64,000 nt of DNA from Euzebya tangerina (GCF_003074135.1 NZ_PPDK01000001.1:3038001-3102000), one strand, 5' to 3'; counted from the stretch's first letter, positions 52,601-61,437 are shown. The notes: generated from the letters alone by a model not told the origin. Numbers and translations are program-made.

Positions 52601-53642
52601 GACACCACTGCTGCAGGTCAAGGACCTGGTCAAGCACTTCCCCATCAAGCAGGGCATCGTCTTCAAGAAGACCATCGGCCACGTCCAGGCCGTGGACGGG
52701 GTCAGCTTCGACCTACGCCAGGGCGAGACGTTGGGCCTGGTCGGGGAGTCCGGCTCGGGCAAGTCGACCGTCGCGCGGACACTGCTGCGACTGCACGAGC
52801 CCACCTCCGGGCAGGCCATCTTCAACGGCGAGGACCTCTTCGCGCTGTCCAACTCGGAGATGCGCCGGATGCGCCGGGAGATCCAGATGATCTTCCAGGA
52901 CCCGTACGCCTCCCTGAACCCCCGCATGACGGTTCGTGACATCATCACGGAGGGCTGGAAGGTCCACAGCGACGTGGTTCCGAAGAAGGATCGCGAGCGA
53001 CGGGCCACCGAACTGCTCGAACGTGTCGGGCTGAACCCCAACCACATCAACCGCTACCCCCACCAGTTCTCCGGTGGCCAGCGGCAGCGGATCGGTGTGG
53101 CCCGCGCGCTGGCGCTCGAGCCGAAGATCATCGTGGCCGACGAGCCGGTGTCAGCACTCGACGTCTCCGTCCAGGCCCAGGTGATCAACCTGCTCGAGGA
53201 GATCCAGGACGAGTTCAACCTCTCCTACATCTTCATCGCCCACGACCTCTCCGTCGTGCGGCACATCTCCGACCGCGTGGCGGTGATGTACCTCGGCCGA
53301 GTTGTCGAGATCGGAACCGAGAAGGAGATCTACGAACAGTCCACGCACCCCTACACCCAGGCACTGCTGTCGGCGACGCCGATTGCGGACCCCGAGAAGG
53401 CGCGCCACCGGCCCGACCGCATCCTGCTCGAGGGTGACCTGCCGTCCCCGTCGGACCCGCCGTCGGGCTGTCGGTTCCGGACGCGCTGCTGGAGGGTTCA
53501 GGACGAGTGCTCCGAGACCGACCCGGAGCTGGCCGACCGCGAGAACCATGGCCACCCGTCTGCGTGCCTGTTCCCCGAGGAGCGCGAGGTCCTGGCAACG
53601 GTGTCGGGTGATGAGGCCTTCTCAGGGCCCCCGGACGCCTGA
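52593..53642 (+). CDS. dppF: Peptide ABC transporter ATP-binding protein (DppF/OppF family)
   Basis: 349-residue second ATPase, from GTG 52593. KHFPIKQGIVFKKTIGHVQAVDGVSF is the OppF-type N-terminus; Walker [11 protein letters not shown]-loop IFQDPYASLNPRMTV, signature FSGGQRQR, Walker B IIVADEPVSALD and H-loop IAHDLSVVRHISD are intact. The C-terminal CRFRTRCWRVQDEC repeats the Cys pattern of DppD. It is the last gene of the operon and ends 5 bp from the convergent exonuclease gene. Confidence 0.94.
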   Translation: MSETPLLQVKDLVKHFPIKQGIVFKKTIGHVQAVDGVSFDLRQGETLGLVGESGSGKSTVARTLLRLHEPTSGQAIFNGEDLFALSNSEMRRMRREIQMIFQDPYASLNPRMTVRDIITEGWKVHSDVVPKKDRERRATELLERVGLNPNHINRYPHQFSGGQRQRIGVARALALEPKIIVADEPVSALDVSVQAQVINLLEEIQDEFNLSYIFIAHDLSVVRHISDRVAVMYLGRVVEIGTEKEIYEQSTHPYTQALLSATPIADPEKARHRPDRILLEGDLPSPSDPPSGCRFRTRCWRVQDECSETDPELADRENHGHPSACLFPEEREVLATVSGDEAFSGPPDA

Positions 53643-53647
53643 GCCAG

Positions 53648-55378
53648 CTACTGACGGGATAGCTGCTTCCGCTCCAGTCGCCGCCGGCGCGACCGATCTC
53701 TCTCGGCGACGGTGATGGCGTGCGTGGAGCTCGCCACCACATGGGCGCCGGTGATGGGCCACGCGAACCCGGCCTCCGACCGCTCGAGCAGCACACCGGG
53801 GGCGGCCAGCCAGCGCTGCAGGGCCGCCAGCTCCTCCGGTGGCAACACCCGCGCCTCCGACGGAGCCAGGTCGACTCTGCGGGTCAGTGCGTCGATCTCA
53901 CCGGACACCTGCTGGGCCGCCACCACCGACGTCCCGACGACCCATCCATGCCGCTGGACCAGTACCTCGCGGCGCGTGTCGTCGGCACCGGATCCGGCGG
54001 GTCGGGACGCCGCCAGCACACCGACCCTGATGAGGGCCAGATCGCGTCGGACCCTGGTCGTCCAGTCCAGCAGCACCTTCAGTCGCGTCCGCGTCCGCGC
54101 CGCCTCCTCGAATCGCCCGCGGGCACTCTGCTGTTCCATCCGACGGGTCAGTACCGCAACACACGCCGCCGGGTCGCCGGCCAACACCGCAGCGGCCGCG
54201 TCGGCGGCCGGTCCGTAGCCCGTCGGGTCGACCTGCCCGACGCAGGGCGCCACACAGCGCCCCATCTCCGCCAGGGCACACGCGTCGAACCGGGTGTCGG
54301 CCTTCATCGCGGTGCTGCACCGCCGTATGGGAACCGCGTCGTGGATCGCGTCGGCGATCTCCTCGGCCACCCGACGTGAGGGGAGTGGGCCCATGGCCGG
54401 TCGGCCGTGCCGCGGAGGCGTCCTGGCGATTGACAGTCGGGGATAGGCACCGCCCGTCAGCGTCAGCCACACGGGCTTGCGAACGGTCTTGCCGCGCCGG
54501 TTGAAGCGTGGGAGGTGTTCTCGAATCAGACGGGCCTCGCGGATCTCGGCCTCGATGGCAGTGGGTGTGACGATGTGCTCGATCCGCTTGGACTCCTTGA
54601 CCAACTGCGCCATACGCGGCCGGGTGTCCGTACCGAAGTACTGACGCACGCGGGCGCGGAGGTCGGTCGCCTTCCCGACGTACAGCACCTCTCCCGCCGC
54701 GGAGATGAACTGATAGGTGCCGGGGCGGCGAGGGAGGTCGTCGGCCATCTTCCGTCGTGAGGAGAAGACCGGCATGTTTCGGACCTTGGAGAACTCGACC
54801 AGGTCCTCCAGCGTGACCACGCCGAAGGTTCCCGCGCGCTCGAGCATCGCGTGGAACACATCGACCGTCGCTCGGGCGTCGGCCAGCGCGCGGTGGTTCG
54901 GGACGGTCGAGGACCGGAAGAGGTGCGCGAGCGTTCCAAGACGTCGGTTCCGCGTCTCATCACCCACCACCCTGCGGGCGAGCTGTGCTGTGCAGACCAC
55001 CGGATGATCGAGGCGGGGGTAGTCCAGACGCTGGAGGGCGGCGTTGAGGAAGCCGACGTCGAACCGTGCGTTGTGCGCCACCAGTGCCGCACCTCTGGCG
55101 AACTCGAGGAATGACGGCAGCACCGTCTCGATGCCTGGACGGCCTTCGACCAGTTGGTCGGAGATCCCCGTGAGGACGGTGATCTCGGCCGGCACCGATC
55201 GTCCCGGGTCCACGAGCGTGGCCAGCTCGCCGATCAACTCGCCGCCCCGGATCTTGACGGCGCCGACCTCGGTGATCCTGTCGTGCTCGGGGGACCCACC
55301 GGTGGTCTCGAGATCGACGACCACGAACGTCGTCTCGGACAGCGGCTGCCCGAGTTCGTCAAGGGACGGTTGGAACAC
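53648..55378 (-). CDS. DEDDh exonuclease fused to UvrC-like GIY-YIG nuclease
   Basis: 576-residue DNA repair-type protein. Residues 14-180 are a DnaQ-like 3'-5' exonuclease with Exo I Asp22/Glu24 (VVDLETTGG), Exo II HNARFDVGFL and Exo III NHRALADARAT (DEDDh). Residues about 215-305 form a GIY-YIG domain like the UvrC N-terminus (RPGTYQFISAAGEVLYVGKATDLRARV, later IEAEIREARLIREHLPRFN). The remainder resembles UvrC up to the GRCVAPCVG region and beyond, without the UvrB-binding to HhH end of UvrC. Similar fusions are known in actinobacteria (for example mycobacterial Rv2191). Start GTG 55378. A LexA-type box and -10 sit just upstream, so it is probably SOS-induced. Confidence 0.9.
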   Translation of the reverse strand: MFQPSLDELGQPLSETTFVVVDLETTGGSPEHDRITEVGAVKIRGGELIGELATLVDPGRSVPAEITVLTGISDQLVEGRPGIETVLPSFLEFARGAALVAHNARFDVGFLNAALQRLDYPRLDHPVVCTAQLARRVVGDETRNRRLGTLAHLFRSSTVPNHRALADARATVDVFHAMLERAGTFGVVTLEDLVEFSKVRNMPVFSSRRKMADDLPRRPGTYQFISAAGEVLYVGKATDLRARVRQYFGTDTRPRMAQLVKESKRIEHIVTPTAIEAEIREARLIREHLPRFNRRGKTVRKPVWLTLTGGAYPRLSIARTPPRHGRPAMGPLPSRRVAEEIADAIHDAVPIRRCSTAMKADTRFDACALAEMGRCVAPCVGQVDPTGYGPAADAAAAVLAGDPAACVAVLTRRMEQQSARGRFEEAARTRTRLKVLLDWTTRVRRDLALIRVGVLAASRPAGSGADDTRREVLVQRHGWVVGTSVVAAQQVSGEIDALTRRVDLAPSEARVLPPEELAALQRWLAAPGVLLERSEAGFAWPITGAHVVASSTHAITVAERDRSRRRRLERKQLSRQ

Positions 55379-55385
55379 CCGCTGG

Positions 55386-55391
55386 ACGGTA
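55386..55391 (-). promoter_or_regulatory. Putative leaderless -10 hexamer for the exonuclease gene
   Basis: On the minus strand TACCGT ends 7 nt before GTG 55378, directly downstream of the LexA-type box. Confidence 0.45.
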
Positions 55392-55393
55392 CA

Positions 55394-55407
55394 CGAACAT
55401 ACGTTCG
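55394..55407 (-). promoter_or_regulatory. LexA (SOS) box
   Basis: CGAACATACGTTCG reads on the minus strand as CGAACGTATGTTCG and fits the actinobacterial/Gram-positive SOS consensus CGAAC-N4-GTTCG exactly. It starts 16 nt upstream of the exonuclease start codon and abuts the putative -10, so a bound repressor would block RNA polymerase. The downstream gene encodes a repair nuclease, which fits SOS control. Confidence 0.75.
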
Positions 55408-55455
55408 ATCAGCAAGGGGCCGTTGGTGACCTTGCGCGACGGCATCGAGGCCGTC

Positions 55456-56337
55456 CTAGGGCGCAACGACGTCAGCGACGAAGGTGCGGAGCATGGGCAG
55501 GACCAGGTCGGGTGCCTCGTTGAGGGCGGTGTGGCTGGTGTCGGGGATCACCACCGCTTCAGCGCCTGCGATCCCCGCGGCCAGTTCGTGGGTGCAGGCG
55601 GGGACGATCTCGTCGTGTTGACCACAGAACACCAGCGTCGGCGCGTCGATCCGAGCGAGGTCAGCCGTCCGGTCCCAGGTGCGGAGGGAACCGACGACCG
55701 TGAACTCGTTGGGGCCGTTCATGGCGGGGTAGACCGGGCTGGTCTCGAGGTTGCCCACGCTCTCCAGGAAGTCGTCCGGCCAGGGGTCAGCCCGACACAG
55801 GTGACGTTGATAGAACACCTCCATCGCCGCCAGGTAGTCGGGGTGGTCGTACGAGCCGGTCGCGTCGTGCGTGTGGATGGCCTCCCGATGCTCCGGTGGC
55901 AGCGCCTGGATCAGAGGCTTGGTCCCCTCGATGAAGGAGGCGATGCTGGCGGAGGTGCTGGCGAGGATCATCCCGGCCACCCGGTCGGGGCGGTGCAGTA
56001 CGTACTCCAGAGCCAACCAACCGCCCCAGCTGTGGCCCAGCAGGATCATGTCGTCGTAGGGCAGGGCGTCGGCAACGGCGTCCAACTCCCGGACGAAGCG
56101 GTCGACCTGCCACAGGCTGTCGTCGTCAGGGATGTCGGATCGGCCACATCCCAACTGGTCGTACAGCACGACCGGCACCAGATCGCTGAGCGTGCCGAGT
56201 GGCCGCAGGTAGGCTGCCCCGGCCCCAGGTCCGCCGTGGAGGCCGACCAGCGCCGTCCCACCATCCTGTGCGCCGTAGGTCTCGCAGTACACGCTGCCGC
56301 CAGGGACGTCGATCCGGTGTTCGGTGAAGCCCTGCAT
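55456..56337 (-). CDS. Alpha/beta hydrolase, proline iminopeptidase-like
   Basis: 293-residue serine hydrolase from ATG 56337. HGGPGAG (oxyanion region), YDQLGCGRSD and the nucleophile elbow GHSWGGWLALEY are the classic proline iminopeptidase pattern; the acid is in FCGQHDEIVP and the His in DTSHTALNE. It releases N-terminal proline or acts on a similar amide/ester. It starts 4 bp after the SnoaL-like gene, so the two form an operon, divergent from an AraC regulator that probably controls them. Confidence 0.88.
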   Translation of the reverse strand: MQGFTEHRIDVPGGSVYCETYGAQDGGTALVGLHGGPGAGAAYLRPLGTLSDLVPVVLYDQLGCGRSDIPDDDSLWQVDRFVRELDAVADALPYDDMILLGHSWGGWLALEYVLHRPDRVAGMILASTSASIASFIEGTKPLIQALPPEHREAIHTHDATGSYDHPDYLAAMEVFYQRHLCRADPWPDDFLESVGNLETSPVYPAMNGPNEFTVVGSLRTWDRTADLARIDAPTLVFCGQHDEIVPACTHELAAGIAGAEAVVIPDTSHTALNEAPDLVLPMLRTFVADVVAP

Positions 56338-56341
56338 GGGC

Positions 56342-56722
56342 TCAACCCTCCGCCGGTGCGAAGAAGTCGGTGTGGACACGCCAGGCACCCGATGAGGTGG
56401 ACCACACGACCAGGTAGCGGATCGCGGCGCGTTGTCCGCCCTCACCCGCCAGTGTGGCCAGGCCGGTCTCCACGGCCATGTCCCCCTCGTCCGCAAGCGT
56501 TGCCGTGGCCAGTTCAGCGGTGTGGAACCCCTGATCGCGCATGGCCTGGAAGAACCCGATGATCGTGTCGGCGTCCGTCGTCGACGGGAGCATGGCGCCG
56601 CCGTCGACCCGCGCTCCAGGTGCGTAGAACACCTCCATCAACGCCGGGATGTCGCCACTCCCGTACGCCTCCGCGAACGCGGCGTTGGCCGTGCTCACCC
56701 CCTGTGCTGCGGTGATGTCCAT
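56342..56722 (-). CDS. SnoaL-like / NTF2-fold protein
   Basis: 126 residues of the SnoaL/DUF4440 type: a helix ending FAEAYGSGDIPALMEVFYAPGARVDGG, then strands with TIIGFFQAMRDQGFHTAEL and the C-terminal YLVVWSTSSGAWRVHTDFFAP. Such cone-shaped NTF2-fold proteins act as small enzymes or binding proteins; the ligand is unknown. First gene of the pair with the proline-iminopeptidase-like hydrolase. Confidence 0.82.
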   Translation of the reverse strand: MDITAAQGVSTANAAFAEAYGSGDIPALMEVFYAPGARVDGGAMLPSTTDADTIIGFFQAMRDQGFHTAELATATLADEGDMAVETGLATLAGEGGQRAAIRYLVVWSTSSGAWRVHTDFFAPAEG

Positions 56723-56872
56723 CGCTCGTACTCCACTCTGCTGCGGCGGTAGATCGGCTGTGATCCGTCTTGACCTCAGTCCACTGGCCCGTAGCCTTCA
56801 CCCGACGAACGCCACCGGATTGCACCGGTGTGCGCGCGCGGACGTTCAATGCCATCTCGCGGAAGGACCTGT

Positions 56873-57790
56873 GTGAGGACCGTGCACGACGCCCTCGGCC
56901 GCAGACCGCGGCAACAGGCCTACGTCCGATACCTCCGCAGCAGTCCCTATCGCCATCACATCCGGTCGACGACGTCGTTTCTCGACGGCCGACTCTCGAT
57001 GACGCGCATGGCTCAGCGAGCAGGTGCCTATCCGGATCCGCCGATCGACTGCGTGAACATCCAGCTGCTCGTCAGAGGCTCGGGGCCGGCAACCGTCGAT
57101 CTGGGTCACGGGCCGTGGACGGGCACACCGCGGCCCGGTCAGGTGTTCATCGCGGGTCCGAACGTGCGGACCGACTATCGGGTGGGGTTCGACCACACGC
57201 TGATCGCCATCGGCGTGGACCTGTCGTTGATGGAGGAGGTGTGCGCTGGCGCCGGCACCCCGATGCCGGGTGGCCTGGTCGGGCCGTGCCAGGGTCCGAT
57301 CTCACCCGGAGTCGTTGAGGCGCTGGTGCACCTGTTGGGTCACCCGGCCCCCCTGGGCATGGCCAGGTCCGATCGTGCGGTGAACAGCCTGCTGGCGTCG
57401 CTCTCCTGGGCTGTGGCGACGACGGAGACTGCAACAGCCACCGCCGACGGCCGGGAGGTGCTCGACGAGGAGCGCTTCATGGCAGCTCGGAAGGTACGTC
57501 GACAGTCGCGCGGATCAGCAACCAGCGTTGCCGCCCTCGCCCGAGACCTCGGTGTCGACCGGCATCGACTCGGTCGGGCCACACGGCAGCTGTTCGGGGT
57601 ATCCCCCTCCGCCCTGCTCCGGCAGTGGCAACTCGAGCACGTGCGGCACTTGCTCGGCGAGTCGCAGCAAACCCTGTCGCAGGTTGCCTCGCTCGCAGGG
57701 TTCAGCGACCAAGCACACATGGGCCGTGTTGTCCGGCGTGAACTCGGGATGACCCCCGGTCAGCTCAGGGACGCCCTCGCAGAGGTCTAG
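56873..57790 (+). CDS. AraC family transcriptional regulator
   Basis: 305 residues from GTG 56873, chosen for its GGAAGGA ribosome site about 6 nt upstream; the frame is open back to 56828. The N-terminal 190 residues form an AraC-type sensing domain (GPWTGTPRPGQVFIAGPN). The C-terminal double helix-turn-helix covers about 205-305 (SVAALARDLGVDRHRLGRATRQLFGVSPSALLRQWQLEHVRHLL and QVASLAGFSDQAHMGRVVRRELGMTPGQLR). It is divergent from the SnoaL-hydrolase pair across 150 bp, suggesting local control. Its stop overlaps the stop of the convergent flavoprotein gene. Confidence 0.88.
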   Translation: MRTVHDALGRRPRQQAYVRYLRSSPYRHHIRSTTSFLDGRLSMTRMAQRAGAYPDPPIDCVNIQLLVRGSGPATVDLGHGPWTGTPRPGQVFIAGPNVRTDYRVGFDHTLIAIGVDLSLMEEVCAGAGTPMPGGLVGPCQGPISPGVVEALVHLLGHPAPLGMARSDRAVNSLLASLSWAVATTETATATADGREVLDEERFMAARKVRRQSRGSATSVAALARDLGVDRHRLGRATRQLFGVSPSALLRQWQLEHVRHLLGESQQTLSQVASLAGFSDQAHMGRVVRRELGMTPGQLRDALAEV

Positions 57791-59217
57791 AGCCCCTCCG
57801 GACGCGCCGGCCGGGCCTCGGCGCCCTTGTACTCGAAGAAGAACTGGGCGGCCGTCTCGCGGATGGCGAGTGACCACGAGGGGTAGGCGTGCACCATCTG
57901 CGCCAGACGCCCGGTGATCGTCTTCTGCTTGACCGCCAGGGCCAGCTCGTGGATCAGATCCCCGCCCGTTGGGGACACCACGGTGGCGCCGACCAGGTTC
58001 CCACCGGCGAGGCCCCGGACGAGTGTGTGCGGGCCGGCGATCAGCTTGACGAAGCCGTCCGTCTCATCGCTGGTCTTGGCTCGGTCGGTCTCGGCGATCG
58101 GCATGAACGCCACGCGCGCGGCGTCGCCGTACTCGTCGTAGGCCTGCGCCTCCGAGAGACCGACCCGGCCGATCTCCGGTTCGGTGAAGGTGGCCCACGG
58201 GATCACCCTGGGGTCGAACGACATCTGGATGAGCCCGAGCGCGTTGTTGACGGCCAGGGCACCGTGGTCATAGCCCACGTGGGTGAACTGCAACCCGCCG
58301 GTGATGTCCCCGACGGCGTAGACGTCGTCGGCCGTCGTCCGCAGCTTCTCGTCGACCTTGATGAATCCACGATCGGTGATCTGCACGCCCCCCTTCTCGG
58401 GCTCGAGGCCGCTGGTGACCGGCCGACGGCCGACCGCCGCCAGGACCTCCTCGGTCTGCACCGTCCGGCCGTCCTCGGTGGTGATCGTCACCGTGTCGCC
58501 GGCACGATGGACCCCCGTGACGAAGGAGCCGAGGACGAACTCGACGCCCTCGCGCTCGAGGACCTCCTGGATGACGGCGCTGGCCTCGGGTTCCTCCTTG
58601 CTGGCCACGCGGTCGACACCCTCGAAGATCGTGACCTGGGTGCCCAGCCGTTGGAATGCCTGTCCCAGTTCGAGACCGATGGGGCCACCGCCGAGGATGG
58701 CCAGGCTCCGCGGCTGCGACGTCTGCTCGAAGATGGTGTCATTGGTCAGGGGGTTCGCCTCGGCCAGTCCGTCGATCGGCGGCAGCAACGCCGTGGATCC
58801 GGTCCCGAGAACGATGGCCTTCTTCGCGGACACCGTCGTGCCCTCGACGGAGAGATGGCCGGGCGAGGTGAATGCCGCCTCGCCCAGCAGGACCTCGATC
58901 CCCTGGCTGTTCAGGGTCTCGACGCTCTCGTCCTGGCTGACGAACTCGCGGCGCCGGTGGACGGTCCCGATGATCTGCTCCCAGTTCACCTCGCCGTCGA
59001 AGCCGATGTCCCGGGCGGCCTTGACCTTGCGGGCCTGGTCGATCAGGGCCTTCGAGGGGACGCAGCCCGTCCAGGTGCAGTCTCCGCCGAGGCGGTGCCG
59101 TTCGATCAGGAGGACCGAGTGGCCCTTCCGGGCCGCGGTCCAAGCGGAGGCCAATCCGGCAGCTCCACCCCCGACAACGACGAAGTCGGCGGTTCTGTTG
59201 GTGCGGGAGGCGGGCAT
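57787..59217 (-). CDS. Mercuric-reductase-like FAD/NAD(P) disulfide oxidoreductase
   Basis: 476-residue flavoprotein of the pyridine nucleotide-disulfide oxidoreductase class I. FAD motif VVGGGAAGLASAWTA, redox disulfide Cys47-Cys52 (GGDCTWTGCVPSKAL), NAD(P) motif ILGGGPIGLELGQAF and second FAD motif YAVGDITGG. In lipoamide dehydrogenase the C-terminus has HPTxSE; here the matching segment is AYPSWSLAI, so the His is Tyr and the Glu is Leu, as in MerA-like enzymes that use Tyr. It has neither the N-terminal HMA domain nor the C-terminal Cys pair of real MerA. The substrate is therefore open: metal or another small disulfide or quinone. Divergent from a DUF309 gene. Confidence 0.85.
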   Translation of the reverse strand: MPASRTNRTADFVVVGGGAAGLASAWTAARKGHSVLLIERHRLGGDCTWTGCVPSKALIDQARKVKAARDIGFDGEVNWEQIIGTVHRRREFVSQDESVETLNSQGIEVLLGEAAFTSPGHLSVEGTTVSAKKAIVLGTGSTALLPPIDGLAEANPLTNDTIFEQTSQPRSLAILGGGPIGLELGQAFQRLGTQVTIFEGVDRVASKEEPEASAVIQEVLEREGVEFVLGSFVTGVHRAGDTVTITTEDGRTVQTEEVLAAVGRRPVTSGLEPEKGGVQITDRGFIKVDEKLRTTADDVYAVGDITGGLQFTHVGYDHGALAVNNALGLIQMSFDPRVIPWATFTEPEIGRVGLSEAQAYDEYGDAARVAFMPIAETDRAKTSDETDGFVKLIAGPHTLVRGLAGGNLVGATVVSPTGGDLIHELALAVKQKTITGRLAQMVHAYPSWSLAIRETAAQFFFEYKGAEARPARPEGL

Positions 59218-59340
59218 GCGGTGTCCTGTTGATCGTCGACCTGGTCGGGTACGAATCTAGTGGCGGCACCCAACAGCCGGTCGCCGTCGCTTCATTCCCG
59301 TCCCCGACCTGGCCAGGCATCCACGGCCCGGAGGCAGACC

Positions 59341-59889
59341 ATGACCGACCAGTCCGAATCAGACGTCGTCCGACTTGCGCGTGATCGCAATGACGACGGC
59401 AAGCCCGAGAACGCGCGGCCGCGGGACCGGTTCGGGGCGCCGCTGCCGCGGGACGCCGAGGACCAGTTGCCCGATCGGGTCGAGCCGGAGGACGTCGTGG
59501 ACACGGTGGAGGACACCCTGGCGTGCGCGATCGCCCTGTTCGACGAGGAACGCTTCTTCGAGGCCCACGAGTTCTTCGAGTGGGCGTGGAAGGGGCCGAT
59601 GACGCCGGACGACCAGCGACAGCTGTTCAAGGGGCTGGCCCAGATCTGCGTCGGCTACTGCCACATCCAGCGTGGCAACGCCACAGGTGCGGCCTCGCTT
59701 CTGGAGCGCGGCATCGAGCACATCGAGCCGTACGGCGAGAACGCGCAGGGGATCGACCTGGTGGCAGTGGGCGAGGACGCCCAGCGGATGGTCGGCACCC
59801 TTCAGCAGTTGGCGGCGCAGGAGGGGGAGGCGCGTGATCCGAAGCTCAGGGAGCTCGTCACCTTCCCGCAGTTCCACACCGCCTCCTGA
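59341..59889 (+). CDS. DUF309 family protein
   Basis: 182 residues. The C-terminal half holds the DUF309 signature: ALFDEERFFEAHEFFEWAWKGP, then FKGLAQICVGYCHIQRGNATGAASLLERGIEHI. These all-helical proteins have no established activity. The N-terminal 55 residues are a charged, low-complexity extension (SDVVRLARDRNDDGKPENARPRD). ATG 59341 follows GGAGG at a good distance, so the upstream open frame is ignored. Divergent from the flavoprotein gene and convergent with photolyase. Confidence 0.85.
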   Translation: MTDQSESDVVRLARDRNDDGKPENARPRDRFGAPLPRDAEDQLPDRVEPEDVVDTVEDTLACAIALFDEERFFEAHEFFEWAWKGPMTPDDQRQLFKGLAQICVGYCHIQRGNATGAASLLERGIEHIEPYGENAQGIDLVAVGEDAQRMVGTLQQLAAQEGEARDPKLRELVTFPQFHTAS

Positions 59890-59946
59890 GGCTGTGGCCC
59901 CCGCGCGGGCACCCCGTGCGCCAGGCGTCGCGCATCACAGTCAAGC

Positions 59947-59979
59947 AGCGGCGCGGTCAGGAGCGAGGCAGGCGCCGCT
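59947..59979. terminator. Possible bidirectional terminator hairpin
   Basis: AGCGGCGC (59947-59954) and GCGCCGCT (59972-59979) form an 8-bp stem with a 17-nt loop between convergent genes. No U-tract on either side, so assignment is tentative. Confidence 0.4.
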
Positions 59980-59985
59980 CAAGCC

Positions 59986-61401
59986 CTAGGACTTGTGCTC
60001 GTCGAACCACGCCAGCGCGCGTTCGCGCGCCTCGCTGTGATCCACGATCGGCTCGGGGTAGTCCTCGCCGATGTGGACCCCGTGCTCCTCCTGCTCGTCA
60101 GCTGACAGCGTCCAGGGTTCGTGGATGGCCGGTGCCGGGACGTCCGCCAGCTCGGGGACGTAGCGGCGCACGTACTCGCCGTCCGGGTCGAATCGCTTGC
60201 CCTGCGTGACCGGGTTGAAGATCCGGAAGAACGGCTGGGCGTCGGTGCCCGTCCCGGCCGCCCACTGCCAGCCACCGTTGTTGCTGGACACGTCCCCGTC
60301 CACCAGGTTGGCCAGGAAGTGGGACTCGCCTCGCCTCCAGTCGATCAGCAGGTCCTTGCAGAGGAAGCTGGCCACGATCATCCGCGCCCGGTTGTGCATC
60401 CATCCGGTGGTGGCCAGCTGTCGCATCGCGGCATCCACCACCGGATAACCGGTCTGGCCGGCCGCCCAGACCTCGAACTCGTCCTCGTCGTCCCGCCAGG
60501 GGAGCTCGCGGTACTCCTCCCTGAACGCCGACGTGGCAGCCTCCGGCCACTCGTCCATCACGTGCAGGTAGAAGTCCCGCCAGGCGATCTCGGTCGCGAA
60601 GGCCTTCTGGCCGGGGTTGCGCCGGTCCAGGCGACCCCAGACCTCGCGGGCAGAGAGGACACCGAAGTGCAGGTCGGGGGAGAGGCGGCTGGTCCCGTCG
60701 ACCGCCAGGTGGTCACGCCGGTCGTCGTAGGAGTCCACGGCCCCCTCGAGCCAGGTGTCCAGCCGCGCCCGCGCGGCCTGTTCGCCACCGTCCGGCCACG
60801 CCTCCTCGGGACCGTCGGCCTGCAGCAGGTCGTGGTCGGAGATCGCCTCGCCGTCGATGTCGTCCGGCGCCGGGGGCAGCTCGGCAGGAGCATCGATGAC
60901 GTCGCCGTGGTTCTCCTCCTTCCACGACCGGTGGAACGGCGTGAAGACCTTGTAGACGGACCCCGAGCCGGTCAATACCGATCCCGGCGGCGCGATCGCC
61001 ACGCCGCCATGGCCCACCAACTCCACATCGTCCAGAGCATCGCCAACCGCCTCGTCCCGCCGCGTCGAGAAGGGTGAGTGGTCGACCGAGACGTGGACCC
61101 GCTCGGCCCCGACCTGTGCGGCAACGCGCGGCACGACCTCAGCAGGGTCACCGGTCAGGACCACCAGACGATTGTCCCGGTCCTCCAGACTGGCCGACAG
61201 ATCAGCCAGCGCGTGGCGGAGGTAGATGATCCTGGCCGGGGACATGCGCGATGAGGTCAGTAATCGTTCGTCCAGGACGAACAGACACAGGAGCGTCGCT
61301 GCGTCGGCCGCCTGGGAGAGGGCAGGATGGTCGGTGACCCGCAGGTCCCGGCGAAACCACATGATCTCGGTTGACGTCGAGGATTCCCGGTGGGATGACA
61401 T
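59986..61401 (-). CDS. phr: Deoxyribodipyrimidine photolyase (class I CPD type)
   Basis: Light-driven repair of UV pyrimidine dimers. 471 residues from ATG 61401 (GTG 61410 possible). N-terminal antenna domain (IMWFRRDLRVTDHPAL) and FAD-binding helical domain with TRRDEAVG region, LSPDLHFGVLSAREVW, RDFYLHV, the DAAMRQLATTGWMHNRARM tryptophan segment and the strongly conserved NNGGWQWAAGTGTDAQPFFR. The latter supports a class I CPD photolyase rather than a cryptochrome. It is divergent from the zinc-ribbon gene, 36 bp apart. No LexA-like box was seen upstream. Confidence 0.93.
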   Translation of the reverse strand: MSSHRESSTSTEIMWFRRDLRVTDHPALSQAADAATLLCLFVLDERLLTSSRMSPARIIYLRHALADLSASLEDRDNRLVVLTGDPAEVVPRVAAQVGAERVHVSVDHSPFSTRRDEAVGDALDDVELVGHGGVAIAPPGSVLTGSGSVYKVFTPFHRSWKEENHGDVIDAPAELPPAPDDIDGEAISDHDLLQADGPEEAWPDGGEQAARARLDTWLEGAVDSYDDRRDHLAVDGTSRLSPDLHFGVLSAREVWGRLDRRNPGQKAFATEIAWRDFYLHVMDEWPEAATSAFREEYRELPWRDDEDEFEVWAAGQTGYPVVDAAMRQLATTGWMHNRARMIVASFLCKDLLIDWRRGESHFLANLVDGDVSSNNGGWQWAAGTGTDAQPFFRIFNPVTQGKRFDPDGEYVRRYVPELADVPAPAIHEPWTLSADEQEEHGVHIGEDYPEPIVDHSEARERALAWFDEHKS

Positions 61402-61437
61402 GCCCCACACCTACCCCGGAACGGACGACGAGCACCC

